A stretch of 64,000 bases of DNA. Source: Dyadobacter crusticola DSM 16708. GTDB lineage: Bacteria; Bacteroidota; Bacteroidia; Cytophagales; Spirosomataceae. Each line of letters starts with the position of its first letter. Within the stretch, counting starts at the first letter, position 1. Both the position numbers and the translations under genes were made by a program. Below, piece by piece: positions 44,751 to 54,152 of this stretch. The notes beneath the pieces are model-generated. The model made no database searches. It had not been told where the DNA came from and saw only the letters and a program-made list of their open reading frames with translations. The DNA lies in the NCBI RefSeq assembly GCF_000701505.1, contig NZ_JNJB01000012.1, positions 213,223-277,222 of the forward strand. The letters are read 5' to 3'.

Positions 44751-46046
44751 ATGCAGCAACATTTAACTCGAAATGACACCAATTGGCGGTTAAGAGCCAT
44801 CATCGGCGGCTCTGCCGGGAACCTCGTTGAATGGTATGATTGGTATGCTTACTCCGCCTTTTCCCTCTATTTCGCAAGTACCTTTTTCCCTGATTCCAAC
44901 CCGACAGTCCAACTCATCAATACAGCCGGAATTTTTGCCGTCGGGTTTTTAATGCGGCCGATAGGCGGGTATATTTTCGGAAAACTGGCAGATACCCGGG
45001 GCAGGAAAGTCGCCATGACATTGTCTGTCTTACTGATGTCATTCGGTTCATTGCTCATTGCATTTTTGCCTGGCTACAACAGTATAGGCATTTTAGCGCC
45101 GATCCTGCTGCTTATTGCGCGTTTGTTGCAGGGGTTGAGTGTGGGAGGTGAATATGGCACCTCCGCCACTTACCTGAGCGAAGTCGCTACTGAAAAACGT
45201 CGCGGCTTCTATTCGAGTTTTCAATATGTCACATTGATCGGCGGACAGCTGCTTGCGCTTGGCTTGCAGCTGATTCTTCAAAATATCTTCCTTACCGACA
45301 AACAAATGCATGAATGGGGCTGGCGCATTCCTTTCATCTTCGGAGCTGCATTGTCGCTGGTTGCCTTATACTTACGCGCACATCTCACAGAGACCAAAGC
45401 ATTCCAGACAAAAACGCAGGAAGCCAAAAAAGAAGGTTCATTAAAAGAGTTGCTCAAACATCCCCGGGCAATACTTGTCGTAATTGGCTTAACCCTGGGC
45501 GGCACGCTCGCGTTTTATACCTATACCACCTACATGCAAAAATTCCTGGTCAATACGGTCGGACTTACCAAATACCAGTCTACCATTCTCACCTTTTGCT
45601 CACTCTTCATTTTTGCAGTGCTGCAGCCGGTTTTTGGCGCATTAAGCGATCGTGTTGGCAGGCGCCCGTTGTTGATTTCGTTTGGTGTACTGGGCACCAT
45701 CTGCACTTATCCACTCTTAACTACATTGAGTAAAACGACCGATATGTGGTCTGCATTCGCACTTTTGATGGCCGCGCTGCTTATCGTGAGCGGTTATACA
45801 TCCATCAATGCAGTCGTAAAAGCCGAGCTATTTCCGGTCGAAGTACGGGCGCTTGGCGTGGGGCTCCCCTATTCTCTCACTGTTGCAATCTTCGGAGGAA
45901 CGGCGGAATATTTTGCCCTTTGGTTCAAAAATCTGGGACATGAAAGCTACTATTACTGGTATGTCACCATCTGCATTTTTATATCCCTGGTAATCTATAT
46001 CCGGATGAAAGACACCAAACATACCTCGCTCATTGAAGACAATTAG
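44751..46046 (+). CDS. MFS transporter, metabolite:H+ symporter (MHS) family
   Basis: A 431-residue transporter with 12 predicted helices. The family signatures are GSAGNLVEWYDWYAYSAFSLYF at the N-terminus, IGGYIFGKLADTRGRKVAMT, and RLLQGLSVGGEYGTSATYLSEVA, typical of MHS members such as alpha-ketoglutarate, proline/betaine and shikimate permeases. The second half has FGALSDRVGRRPLL. It probably imports an organic acid or osmolyte with protons; the substrate is not determined. It starts 24 bases after the hydrolase gene. Confidence 0.9.
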   Translation: MQQHLTRNDTNWRLRAIIGGSAGNLVEWYDWYAYSAFSLYFASTFFPDSNPTVQLINTAGIFAVGFLMRPIGGYIFGKLADTRGRKVAMTLSVLLMSFGSLLIAFLPGYNSIGILAPILLLIARLLQGLSVGGEYGTSATYLSEVATEKRRGFYSSFQYVTLIGGQLLALGLQLILQNIFLTDKQMHEWGWRIPFIFGAALSLVALYLRAHLTETKAFQTKTQEAKKEGSLKELLKHPRAILVVIGLTLGGTLAFYTYTTYMQKFLVNTVGLTKYQSTILTFCSLFIFAVLQPVFGALSDRVGRRPLLISFGVLGTICTYPLLTTLSKTTDMWSAFALLMAALLIVSGYTSINAVVKAELFPVEVRALGVGLPYSLTVAIFGGTAEYFALWFKNLGHESYYYWYVTICIFISLVIYIRMKDTKHTSLIEDN

Positions 46047-46093
46047 CAATTCAGAACGAGTGATTGAGTAAATGAAAATCACAGCAAGTAGCC

Positions 46094-46969
46094 CTACATC
46101 ATTTCCGGAGAGGTTTTGTACAAATACTTCCTTTTGTATTCAAGCGGAGTCATATCTGTAACCTTCTTGAAATGCCTGTAAAAATTGGAAACATTGTTGA
46201 AGCCGCATTCGAAACAAATGACTTCTGTCGCCAGCTTATCCTCAATTAACAACCTGCAAGCCTGACTAATGCGTATTTCCACCAGAAAATCATTGTACGT
46301 TTTCTTGGTCATTAATTTGAAGTACCGGCAAAATGAAGTTATTCCAAGATTCGCGATTGCAGCCACGTCTTGCAGCGTGATGTCGTTGCGGTAGTTAGAC
46401 AGCGTATATGCGTAAATTTTATTAAGACGCAAAGTTTCCGAATCGTTCGACTTATAAAATGCGTGCGCAGAAGCAATGGTCTCGTAGTCTGTTGTTTCCG
46501 CCAGTATTTTCAGGATAGACATAAGTGCGATCAGCCGGTCGAGGTTTTGTGCGTGAACTGTTGAGTACATCAGCTCGACTATCTTTTCTTTTGCATTCCC
46601 TGAAATGAGGAGCCCGCGTTTTGCCTTTTCGTAAAGTTTCGGGATCTGGTAAGCTTCCGGTAAGAGCAAAAAGTCCCCGCCCAGACAATTGGGAAGAAAA
46701 TGAATGATGATTACTTCAACGGCTGTGTTGGTCGCGCCTTCCTCCACACGCCAGGTATGTGGCAGGTTTTCTCCCAAAAGGATCAGTTCCCCGTCTGAAA
46801 AATTGCTGATACTGTCGCCGATAAAGCGCACTCCCTTGCCTTTTACGAGATAATGCAGTTCAAGCTCGGGATGGTAATGCCAGACAGTCCCAAAGCCGGC
46901 GTCTTTTTCGTGGCGAATGCTGAATGAAGTTCGCGAGGGTATCGGAACTTTGTGAAAATGAGGTTTCAT
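46094..46969 (-). CDS. AraC family transcriptional regulator
   Basis: A 291-residue regulator. The N-terminal cupin-like domain (WHYHPELELHYLVKGKGVRFIGD, then GELILLGENLPHTW) probably binds a sugar or related effector. The C-terminal AraC domain has two HTHs, ITLQDVAAIANLGITSFCRYFKLM and LATEVICFECGFNNVSNFYRHFKKVTDMTPLEYKRK. It lies between the symporter and the aldolase/symporter genes and may regulate one of them. Confidence 0.92.
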   Translation of the reverse strand: MKPHFHKVPIPSRTSFSIRHEKDAGFGTVWHYHPELELHYLVKGKGVRFIGDSISNFSDGELILLGENLPHTWRVEEGATNTAVEVIIIHFLPNCLGGDFLLLPEAYQIPKLYEKAKRGLLISGNAKEKIVELMYSTVHAQNLDRLIALMSILKILAETTDYETIASAHAFYKSNDSETLRLNKIYAYTLSNYRNDITLQDVAAIANLGITSFCRYFKLMTKKTYNDFLVEIRISQACRLLIEDKLATEVICFECGFNNVSNFYRHFKKVTDMTPLEYKRKYLYKTSPEMM

Positions 46970-47085
46970 TTTAAATGTCCAGTGTGACAGGGTTTAGGTA
47001 TCTGTCTGCTATTCATTTAAAGAATATTTTTTGCTTATCTATCCGATCTGTATTTAAAAAGTTCGACAGCCGCATATCCCCTTCG

Positions 47086-47409
47086 CTAAGATCTGTTGAC
47101 TGAGCCCATTTTGTCCAGGTACGTCTGTCGGAAGCCGAGATCCTGGTACTTCCTCATTTCCATAAAAATCTGGTTTCTCAGATTGAGGAACAGGTATGAT
47201 TGAAAATTCTCTTCTTTTTCCAGCTTAATCCGGTCTTCCCAGATTTTCTCAAAAACATGGCTTGTTATTGCCTCTGCTTCGCCGTCGTCTTTTAAAATCA
47301 CCCTGCATAATGTCAGTGCGGGTTCACGAAAATGAGTGCAAAGCTGCGCAAACGCGACCTTATCTCCTTCGGTAATGCGGTGCAAAATCTGCTGAGTCGG
47401 AAAGGCCAT
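47086..47409 (-). CDS. ECF sigma-factor-like protein, region 2 only
   Basis: A 107-residue protein that matches the start of Bacteroidota ECF sigma factors: LHRITEGDKVAFAQLCTHFREPALTLCRVIL, then DGEAEAITSHVFEKIWEDR and ENFQSYLFLNLRNQIFMEMRKYQ (sigma-70 region 2). The frame stops soon after, and no region 4 follows in any frame before the next gene. It may be a decayed sigma factor or a region-2-only protein that competes for core polymerase. It starts just beyond the end of the aldolase gene. Confidence 0.6.
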   Translation of the reverse strand: MAFPTQQILHRITEGDKVAFAQLCTHFREPALTLCRVILKDDGEAEAITSHVFEKIWEDRIKLEKEENFQSYLFLNLRNQIFMEMRKYQDLGFRQTYLDKMGSVNRS

Positions 47410-47436
47410 GGTGATTTGATTTTGATTGTTTCTTTT

Positions 47437-48414
47437 TTATTTCAATGGCGCAGCAAAGCTGTTTCTAAAAACACTTTCGACGCCGAGCTCGCTTCGAAGC
47501 TGGGCGGCTTCATCTAATAACTTGTCAGCCCGTTCTTTCACCTCTTCGGTCAGTTCGTCAACTTTTCTCCTGGTATAAAGTGAAATGGGAAAGCCTCGTT
47601 TCTGAAGGCAGTACTTCGCGATTATCGGATAGGCAGTATGCACGATATCCATTGAATCATTGAAGAATGTCTGCAGCCTCTCCACCTCTTCGGCACGGGA
47701 CACATCATTGAAGTGATTGCACATCCATACTACCAGCTCAGGATATATATTGCCCTGAATGCACGACAAACCAGCGGCGCCGGCCCGGAGCGAGGCAGTC
47801 GCATTGACCATATAGGCATCGTACAACCCAAACCTGAATCCCTCTGTGGCTGCAATGCGCTTTACAACTTCTTCGATATCGAGACAAGTATCCTTGTGGT
47901 AAACAATTCGCTGGCTCTGCACCAGCTCACCCAGCAATCGGCTGTCTATTAGCCGCTTATAAGGTACGGGGCATTCATAAAATCCCAGGGGAATGTCGCC
48001 GGTAAGTGCCAGCAGCCTTTTTACATTTGTATGAAAAACCGCTTCGTTATCATGCTCCTCAGCCAGCAAACCAGTGATCACGATCACGGCATCTATTCCG
48101 GTGAGGTATATACGTTTTACGAAATCTGCCTGTTGCTCAATCGACCCGCCGAGGGTCCCGGTGGCTACTACCGGTACTCTTCCGGCAACCTGGTCCACTA
48201 CGGTTTGCGTCACTTCAAGTCGCTCCGATTCGGTCAATTCAAACATTTCACTTGACAAACAGTTGGCAAACAGCCCCGCAGCGCCTGCTTCAAGGTACAT
48301 TTCAGTCAGCATTTTCAGCCCCTCAAAATCCACTGCTCCCGATTCCAGAAAAGGTGTAAGCATAACCGGAATAAATCCCTGCGGCAGCGAACGTGACGTT
48401 TGTGCGTTTGTCAT
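47437..48414 (-). CDS. Dihydrodipicolinate synthase/N-acetylneuraminate lyase family protein
   Basis: A class I aldolase-fold protein of about 325 residues. The frame extends to a TTG at 48426; the ATG at 48414 (MTNAQTSRSLPQGFIPVMLTPF) is preferred. LTPF, ATGTLGGSIEQQADFV, GFYECPVPYKR with the catalytic tyrosine, and IVYHKDTC with the Schiff-base lysine fit the DapA/NanA superfamily. The paired sodium:solute symporter and the AraC regulator suggest catabolism of an imported sugar acid, not lysine synthesis. Sialic acid is one candidate; the substrate is not proven. Confidence 0.85.
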   Translation of the reverse strand: MTNAQTSRSLPQGFIPVMLTPFLESGAVDFEGLKMLTEMYLEAGAAGLFANCLSSEMFELTESERLEVTQTVVDQVAGRVPVVATGTLGGSIEQQADFVKRIYLTGIDAVIVITGLLAEEHDNEAVFHTNVKRLLALTGDIPLGFYECPVPYKRLIDSRLLGELVQSQRIVYHKDTCLDIEEVVKRIAATEGFRFGLYDAYMVNATASLRAGAAGLSCIQGNIYPELVVWMCNHFNDVSRAEEVERLQTFFNDSMDIVHTAYPIIAKYCLQKRGFPISLYTRRKVDELTEEVKERADKLLDEAAQLRSELGVESVFRNSFAAPLK

Positions 48415-48489
48415 GTTGAGTAACAATTAAATTGGTGTTGTTTTAACTTTAATAAAATAAGCCTGACTACGAGCTTTTGTTCAGCGCAT

Positions 48490-50073
48490 TTATTTACTGT
48501 CCAGTATCAATTCTTTTTCGGCAGTTCTCGTTCTTTTCAATTTGGTCAGGAGCATTCCGATCAGAAAGATCGTGAGTGTTCCTACCACCATAATCATATT
48601 CTGATGCAATGGGTTACGCAGGTATGCATATTCATCAGGAAGCTGACCGGAGAATGTCATCCAGATAATCACCACGATACCGATCAGCGTGGCAGTCAAT
48701 GCCTCTGCATTGCGCGTTTGTCTTGAAATAATCCCTAAAAGGAATAACCCGAGCATTCCGCCGGCGAAAATACCCGACAGCATCCACCAAACATCCAGAA
48801 CACTTTTCACGCCGATCATCGCAATCCCGGTCACCATTCCCAGCAAACCGAACACCGTTGTAGCAATATAGAGCAGCCGCAGCGACTCTCCCTGGGACAA
48901 GTCAGGCTTGATGTATTTTTGATAAATATCTACCGAAAATACCGTAGCAGATGCATTCATTCCGGAGCTGATCGTACTCATCGCAGCTGACATGATTGCT
49001 GCAATAATGAGCCCCAGCAAACCTACGGGCACTTTTGTTACCATGAAATGCGGCATTACCTTGTCACCATAGTCAGCCGGTACCAATGTCGCCGCTAATC
49101 CTCTGATCGCCTCCTGACTTCCATTCGGCAGTCGTTCCGTTGCAACCTGCATTTTGATTGTTTCAAGAAGGGCTGGATTACTCTGATAATATGCGTAGAG
49201 GCAAGATCCCAAGAAGAAAAACATCAGAGAAACAGGCAGATAGAGATAAACACAAAGCCAGACAGAACCAGCAGCCTCTTTTACCGACGTAGTAGTATGG
49301 TAACGTTGCACATAGTTTTGGTCCATTCCAAAATTATTCAGGTTCATAAAAAACCCGTAAAGCAACACGACCCAAAAAGATGATTGCGTAAAATCCGGCG
49401 CGAATGTGCCGAGACTGAATTTATTTTCAGCACTGCCGACACTCATTATCCTGGATACGCCGCCGCCCATTCCGTCGACAACCAAGTATAAAATAACGAG
49501 CGCGCCGACTGTCTTAATCACACCCTGCACCACCTCTGTCCAGATCACCGCTTCCATTCCGCCCATTACCGTATAAAGCACAATGCAAATCCCGACCACG
49601 ATCATGATCGTTGACATTTCGTACCCGGTCAGCGCCTGCAAGCTCAATGCGATCCCAAAGAAGATAGAACCCATGCGGGCCAGTTGCGTCAGCAAAAAAC
49701 AGACGACAGCGTAAGTACGCGCCCAAGGCCCAAACCTGTGTTCAAGATGCGTGTAGGCGGATACCGCGCCCGTTTTTCTGTAAAATGGAATAAAAAACCG
49801 GGTCGCTACCCAGGCAGCAAGCGGCATTGATAAACTGAATACAAATGAATTCCAGTTGCTGCCAAACGCTTTCCCCGGAACTCCCAGAAAAGTATTACTA
49901 CTTAAAAATGTCGCATAGATACTGATCCCAATCGCCCAACCCGGGATCCGCCCCGAAGCTTTCGTGAATTGATCCGCGGTCGTATTCTTTCTTGAAAAAT
50001 AAATCCCTACACCAACCATCCCTGCCAGATAGGCAAGCACAATGACCAGATCTACAAATGGTAAGGATTTCAT
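48490..50073 (-). CDS. Sodium:solute symporter (SSS family)
   Basis: A 527-residue symporter with about 13 transmembrane helices. The N-terminus reads LPFVDLVIVLAYLAGMVGVGIYFSRK, followed by ASGRIPGWAIGISIYATFLSSNTFLGVPGKAFGSNW, and SSS motifs around AIMSAAMSTISSGMNASATVFSVDIYQKYI (sodium site) are clear. It lies upstream of the aldolase on the same strand (75 bases between), so the pair probably imports and cleaves one compound. Confidence 0.92.
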   Translation of the reverse strand: MKSLPFVDLVIVLAYLAGMVGVGIYFSRKNTTADQFTKASGRIPGWAIGISIYATFLSSNTFLGVPGKAFGSNWNSFVFSLSMPLAAWVATRFFIPFYRKTGAVSAYTHLEHRFGPWARTYAVVCFLLTQLARMGSIFFGIALSLQALTGYEMSTIMIVVGICIVLYTVMGGMEAVIWTEVVQGVIKTVGALVILYLVVDGMGGGVSRIMSVGSAENKFSLGTFAPDFTQSSFWVVLLYGFFMNLNNFGMDQNYVQRYHTTTSVKEAAGSVWLCVYLYLPVSLMFFFLGSCLYAYYQSNPALLETIKMQVATERLPNGSQEAIRGLAATLVPADYGDKVMPHFMVTKVPVGLLGLIIAAIMSAAMSTISSGMNASATVFSVDIYQKYIKPDLSQGESLRLLYIATTVFGLLGMVTGIAMIGVKSVLDVWWMLSGIFAGGMLGLFLLGIISRQTRNAEALTATLIGIVVIIWMTFSGQLPDEYAYLRNPLHQNMIMVVGTLTIFLIGMLLTKLKRTRTAEKELILDSK

Positions 50074-50201
50074 TCTGGTTTCGGATGAATTATAACTTTA
50101 CCACAAAGAAACAGGATGAAGACAATGAATTTATGTGGTTTCGTAGCGTATTATTGTAGGATCTTAGCAAGAAAAGCTATTTTCTGCAAAGTATAGCGTA
50201 A

Positions 50202-50885
50202 CTATCCTACTATTTTCCGCTCCCGAAAGAAATACCCGACCCCGATTGTGGAGACGATGATCAGCAGGATCAAAACCACTTTGGTAGCGAGACCTTCGTT
50301 AGGATGCTCCAAGAGGTACCTGATATCCTGCGCTTCTCTTCCCGCCCATACAGCGAGTACCGTGCGGGGGATCATCCCCAGCGTACCGCCGGCAAGTACC
50401 TGTTTGAAGCGTGCGCCTGCCATTGCAAAGAAGAGATTGGTGATTGCAAAAGGAAGAACAGGTGAAAGTTTGGCAAAAAAGATCAGTCGCAGCTCATTCT
50501 TATGAAAGCGGCTTAACAAGCTGCCCACCTGCGGATAAACCTGCATTAAATGCTTCCTTAGCGAAGTAGCATGCAAATAATTGGCAGAAACGTAGATCAA
50601 CGCAATGGCGCCCAGGTTCATTCCGAAAAGCATGAGGAGCGATATCCAGCCCAAAAAATAACCGTAAACAAGCGCCAGGAAAGTAGGCGGCGTAAGCGCA
50701 AGCGAGGATGCAATCGTCAGCATCAATGTAACACCAACCCACCACCCTAGCGGCATTGTCCGCAAAAACTGCTCGTTACTAATTGCCCAGGCCGTGAGAA
50801 TGGAAGTAGTCAGCAGCGGAACAACGGTCATCAGCACACTGATAACCACTGGTAACGAGAATTTTTTAGGTGTAGATTTTTCCAC
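50202..50885 (-). CDS. TVP38/TMEM64 family membrane protein
   Basis: A 227-residue polytopic membrane protein with the VTT/SNARE-associated domain: PPTFLALVYGYFLGWISLLMLFGMNLGAIALIYVSA, then RLIFFAKLSPVLPFAITNLFFAMAGARFKQVLAGGTLGMIPRT, the family's conserved re-entrant part. Relatives (DedA, VTT) act in lipid scrambling or envelope homeostasis. It is divergent from the cystathionine gamma-synthase gene. Confidence 0.88.
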   Translation of the reverse strand: MEKSTPKKFSLPVVISVLMTVVPLLTTSILTAWAISNEQFLRTMPLGWWVGVTLMLTIASSLALTPPTFLALVYGYFLGWISLLMLFGMNLGAIALIYVSANYLHATSLRKHLMQVYPQVGSLLSRFHKNELRLIFFAKLSPVLPFAITNLFFAMAGARFKQVLAGGTLGMIPRTVLAVWAGREAQDIRYLLEHPNEGLATKVVLILLIIVSTIGVGYFFRERKIVG

Positions 50886-51063
50886 GGATGTAGTGCGGCT
50901 AGGTATGCAGTATCTGCATTCAAATAACCACTTGTTTGTACAAAAGGTTTTTAATGTTCTTACCTTTTATGTGGCCGCATTTGAATTCTGACCGGCACAA
51001 AAGTGCATTATCAATAAGCTTATTCGTGTATTTTCGTGCCTTCGTGGCACTTCAAACATCGAA

Positions 51064-52203
51064 ATGAAATTCGCAACAAAAGCAATTCACGCAGGCGTAA
51101 CACCCGACCCAACGACCGGCGCTATCATGACGCCGATCTATCAGACTTCCACCTACGTTCAGGAAAGTCCGGGCAAGCACAAAGGGTACGAATATTCCCG
51201 CACGCATAATCCCACCAGAACTGCGCTGCAAAATGCATTGGCTGCACTGGAAAACGGACAGCACGGGATCTGCTTTTCCTCCGGAATGGCGGCCACAGAC
51301 GCAGTACTGAGGCTGTACAAACCGGGCGACGAAATCATCGTCACCAACGACATTTACGGCGGTACTTACCGGATCATGAAGCGCATTTATGAAGGTTATG
51401 GTTTGGTTTTCAAGTTCGTCGATATGTCTGATCCACGGAATGTGACAGAAGCTTTTTCAGAGAAAACCCGGATGATCTGGATCGAAACACCTACTAACCC
51501 GCTTCTGAAAATCATCGATATTCGGCAAATAACTGCACTTTGTAAAGAACAGAACATCCACTGCGTAGTTGATAACACATTTGCCTCGCCTTACCTGCAG
51601 AACCCGCTCGACCTGGGGGCAGATATTGTCATGCATTCTGTTACCAAGTACCTCGGCGGACATTCTGATACCGTCATGGGCGCATTGATCACGAATGATA
51701 CTGAGCTCGCAAAGCAACTCGCCTTTATCCAGAATGCAGCCGGCGCAGTGCCTGGCCCCCAGGATTGCTTTCTGGTTTTAAGAGGGTTGAAAACGCTGCA
51801 TATCCGAATGCAAAGGCATTGTGAAAATGCAATGCAAATCGCTGCCTGGCTTTCCAATCATCCAAAGGTCGCTATCGTTTATTATCCGGGACTTCCTTCC
51901 CACGCTGGCCACGAAATTGCCCGGGAGCAAATGCGCGGTTTTGGCGGAATGCTTTCATTTGAGCTAAAAGGAGATGTTTATGAGGAAGCTGTCACTACAA
52001 TGGAGCGCCTTGCATTGTTCTCCCTCGGCGAGTCACTGGGAGGCGTGGAGTCACTTTGTACGCACCCTGCGAGTATGACGCACGCCAGCATTCCGAAAGC
52101 AGAAAGAGAGAAAGTGGGCTTAAAAGATACTTTAATCCGGCTCAGCATAGGTATTGAGGATGCAGAAGACCTGATCGCAGATCTGGCACAGGCAATAGGG
52201 TAG
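51064..52203 (+). CDS. metB: Cystathionine gamma-synthase-type PLP enzyme
   Basis: A 379-residue PLP enzyme of the trans-sulfuration family. Signs are ATKAIHAGVTPDPTTGAIMTPIYQTSTY at the start, YSRTHNPTRTALQNALAALE, ETPTNPLLKIIDI, and the PLP lysine K195 in HSVTKYLGGHSDTVMG. It probably joins cysteine to an activated homoserine, or works in the opposite (gamma-lyase) direction; sequence cannot separate the two with certainty. It stands alone, 177 bases from the divergent membrane gene. Confidence 0.87.
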   Translation: MKFATKAIHAGVTPDPTTGAIMTPIYQTSTYVQESPGKHKGYEYSRTHNPTRTALQNALAALENGQHGICFSSGMAATDAVLRLYKPGDEIIVTNDIYGGTYRIMKRIYEGYGLVFKFVDMSDPRNVTEAFSEKTRMIWIETPTNPLLKIIDIRQITALCKEQNIHCVVDNTFASPYLQNPLDLGADIVMHSVTKYLGGHSDTVMGALITNDTELAKQLAFIQNAAGAVPGPQDCFLVLRGLKTLHIRMQRHCENAMQIAAWLSNHPKVAIVYYPGLPSHAGHEIAREQMRGFGGMLSFELKGDVYEEAVTTMERLALFSLGESLGGVESLCTHPASMTHASIPKAEREKVGLKDTLIRLSIGIEDAEDLIADLAQAIG

Positions 52204-52284
52204 CAGCGGATTCTTGCCAATCAATTTCAAAAATCTTACTTTTGAAACTACCTTTTTTGAAACACTAAAAATCAAAACAAATAA

Positions 52285-52638
52285 ATGGAATTAACGGGAA
52301 CAGTGATCGCTTTGCTTCCTGAGGTAACAGGTCAGGGCAAAAACGGAATGTGGCGTAAACAGGAATTTATTCTTGAAATACCTTCTCAGTATCCGAAAAA
52401 GGTTTGCATTTCGCTTTGGGGAGATAAAATCGACCAGGCTGACCTTCAAATCAATCAATCAGTTACAGCTTCCATTGATATCGAGAGCCGCGAGTACAAT
52501 TCCCGCTGGTACACAGAAGTAAAAGCCTGGAAAGTAGACAAAGCGAATGGCGGCGGTCCTTCTGCGTCTTCCGGCGGCAGTCCGCTTCCTCCTGTTACCA
52601 CTTTTACAGAGGACGAATCTGACGATCTTCCTTTCTAA
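52285..52638 (+). CDS. DUF3127 protein, OB-fold-like with SSB-type C-terminal tail
   Basis: A 117-residue protein. Residues 1-90 (MELTGTVIALLPEVTGQGKN...WKQEFILEIP...VCISLWGDKI) match DUF3127 and look like an OB-fold. A glycine/serine-rich linker follows, and the protein ends EDESDDLPF, like the acidic tip of bacterial SSB that recruits repair and replication enzymes. It may thus bind nucleic acid and partner proteins; this is inference from the layout. Confidence 0.82.
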   Translation: MELTGTVIALLPEVTGQGKNGMWRKQEFILEIPSQYPKKVCISLWGDKIDQADLQINQSVTASIDIESREYNSRWYTEVKAWKVDKANGGGPSASSGGSPLPPVTTFTEDESDDLPF

Positions 52639-52738
52639 TTAAGCTGATAATTACAATAAGCTGACCGAGTACATACTGCTGATATTAATGGGAAGAACCC
52701 GGGCAGTATAGAAAGTAGTGGCTAAGGCACTGTTTTAT

Positions 52739-52781
52739 GGTCGTCAATTTCCCTTTCGGTACATTGACGGCCAATTTTTTT
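52739..52781 (+). terminator. Terminator of the DUF3127 gene
   Basis: GGTCGTCAAT (52739-52748) pairs, with one G-U, with ATTGACGGCC (52763-52772), followed by AATTTTTTTT. It lies about 100 bases after the stop; the gap between (52639-52738) holds nothing visible. Confidence 0.7.
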
Positions 52782-52796
52782 GCCTGTCTTACACCG

Positions 52797-53450
52797 TCAG
52801 TTGGATTGATATCCCATTGACATCGTAAACTGATCGATCATTTCCTGCGGGTGCACTTCCAGAATTCGGGCCAGTACCATTACCACCAATGTATTAGAGG
52901 CAATTTTACGGGGAATGCCGGCGACTGTTGCAAAAAGGTCCACGGTAACCGACTGCTTTTCATCGAGCAGCTTCATGAGCTTCTGCTCCTTGTCGCCGTA
53001 TTGAAAACGGATATCACGCTCACCTCTTCCGCGGCGCATAATTTCCTTCATTTCCCTGCTCGCCTGCAACGATTTGTCTTCCACCCGGATGTAAGCCTGG
53101 CGGGTACCAGTCTCGTCCACCACATAATGCGGCTTGTCGACACTGCGCGGAATGGTAAGTACCAGCACATCTCTGTCCGGACTTACGGGAACGCGTTCTT
53201 TTTTGTAGCTTATTTTGGGATATATGTATTTGTCGATCGCCCGGGTAAGCGTGAATTCATCTTCATCCGCATCTTTCAATCCCTTGATGGTTTTGTCGTC
53301 GCCAACTCCGACGAAGAGCTTACCGCCACCTGTGTTGGCAAAAGCGACAACTTCGCGGACAATTTTTTCAGGATGGCTGGATTTCAATTTGAACTCCACG
53401 TGCTCACCTTCCCCTTTCTTTACCAGCTCTTTTAACAATCGAAGCTCCAT
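52797..53450 (-). CDS. AlbA_2/Schlafen-type putative DNA- or RNA-binding protein
   Basis: A 217-residue protein. The N-terminal AlbA_2 (AAA_4, Schlafen core) domain reads KGEGEHVEFKLKSSHPEKIVREVVAFANTGGGKLFVGVGDDKTIKGL, with the ExK and NTxGGxL hallmarks. It continues with YPKISYKKERVPVS and YIRVEDKSLQASREM and ends in a winged-helix-like part. Such proteins are often called ATP-binding or transcriptional regulators; the actual activity is undetermined, and Schlafen-type cores can be nucleases. Confidence 0.85.
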   Translation of the reverse strand: MELRLLKELVKKGEGEHVEFKLKSSHPEKIVREVVAFANTGGGKLFVGVGDDKTIKGLKDADEDEFTLTRAIDKYIYPKISYKKERVPVSPDRDVLVLTIPRSVDKPHYVVDETGTRQAYIRVEDKSLQASREMKEIMRRGRGERDIRFQYGDKEQKLMKLLDEKQSVTVDLFATVAGIPRKIASNTLVVMVLARILEVHPQEMIDQFTMSMGYQSN

Positions 53451-53601
53451 TAGTTAGAATGGATAGATATCTGAATTATGACAAAATCACCTTCGGTTAT
53501 ATCCTCGCCTTTCCTTTCTTAACGCTAACAATATACACTCGTTTTGTCAGATTAAAAAAATATTCAAGACTGAGTTCGTGTAAATCCGACCCTTGATAAA
53601 C

Positions 53602-53626
53602 AAAAAACGACACCTTTCAGTGTCGT
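53602..53626 (-). terminator. Terminator of the DUF2795 gene
   Basis: ACGACAC (53607-53613) pairs with GTGTCGT (53620-53626); on the minus strand a T-run (A-run 53602-53607) follows. It lies 6 bases after the stop codon. Confidence 0.75.
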
Positions 53627-53632
53627 CTCTTA

Positions 53633-53854
53633 TCAATATTCGTCTTCGTTAAAAAAGAAATCGTCTTTCGTGGGATAATCAGGCCAAATTTCCTCAATGC
53701 TTTCATAGGGTTGACCATCGTCTTCCAGCTCCTGTAGGTTTTCAACTACCTCTAACGGAGCGCCTGTTCTGATTGCAAAGTCAATTAGCTCGTCTTTGGT
53801 AGCTGGCCAGGGAGCATCTTCAAGGTACGATGCAAGTTCGAGAGTCCAGTACAT
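53633..53854 (-). CDS. DUF2795 family small acidic protein
   Basis: A 73-residue, very acidic protein (MYWTLELASYLEDAPWPATKDELIDFAIRTGAP...EEIWPDYPTKDDFFFNEDEY). It matches the DUF2795 layout: a helical core with the ALxxLPWPATKxEL-like stretch and an acidic tail. It is common in Bacteroidota with no known function. The 298 bases upstream (53855-54152) are AT-rich and hold no gene that I see. Confidence 0.8.
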   Translation of the reverse strand: MYWTLELASYLEDAPWPATKDELIDFAIRTGAPLEVVENLQELEDDGQPYESIEEIWPDYPTKDDFFFNEDEY

Positions 53855-54152
53855 AATATTTTCGCCTATTAATGGTTACTTTACTTTTCTGCAAAAGTAA
53901 AAAATTTGACATCTTTTAAAAGCTTAAAGCGAAAAAAAGCAAAAATAATTGCTTGCTTAAAAATAATATTTCTCTCAAACCAATAAGCAGCTGTAAACCA
54001 ATATCTTATTTAAATGCTTTTACTGAATTCCTAGCAACAAGCCCTAAAAGCAGCGTGTAATTTCCGCCTGTTCCAATCATTTCTAGCAGCGGCTGTTCAT
54101 TCCCTCAAACCTTTTTGTAAATTCCCTGTTTCGTTCCCAAAATACCATTATT

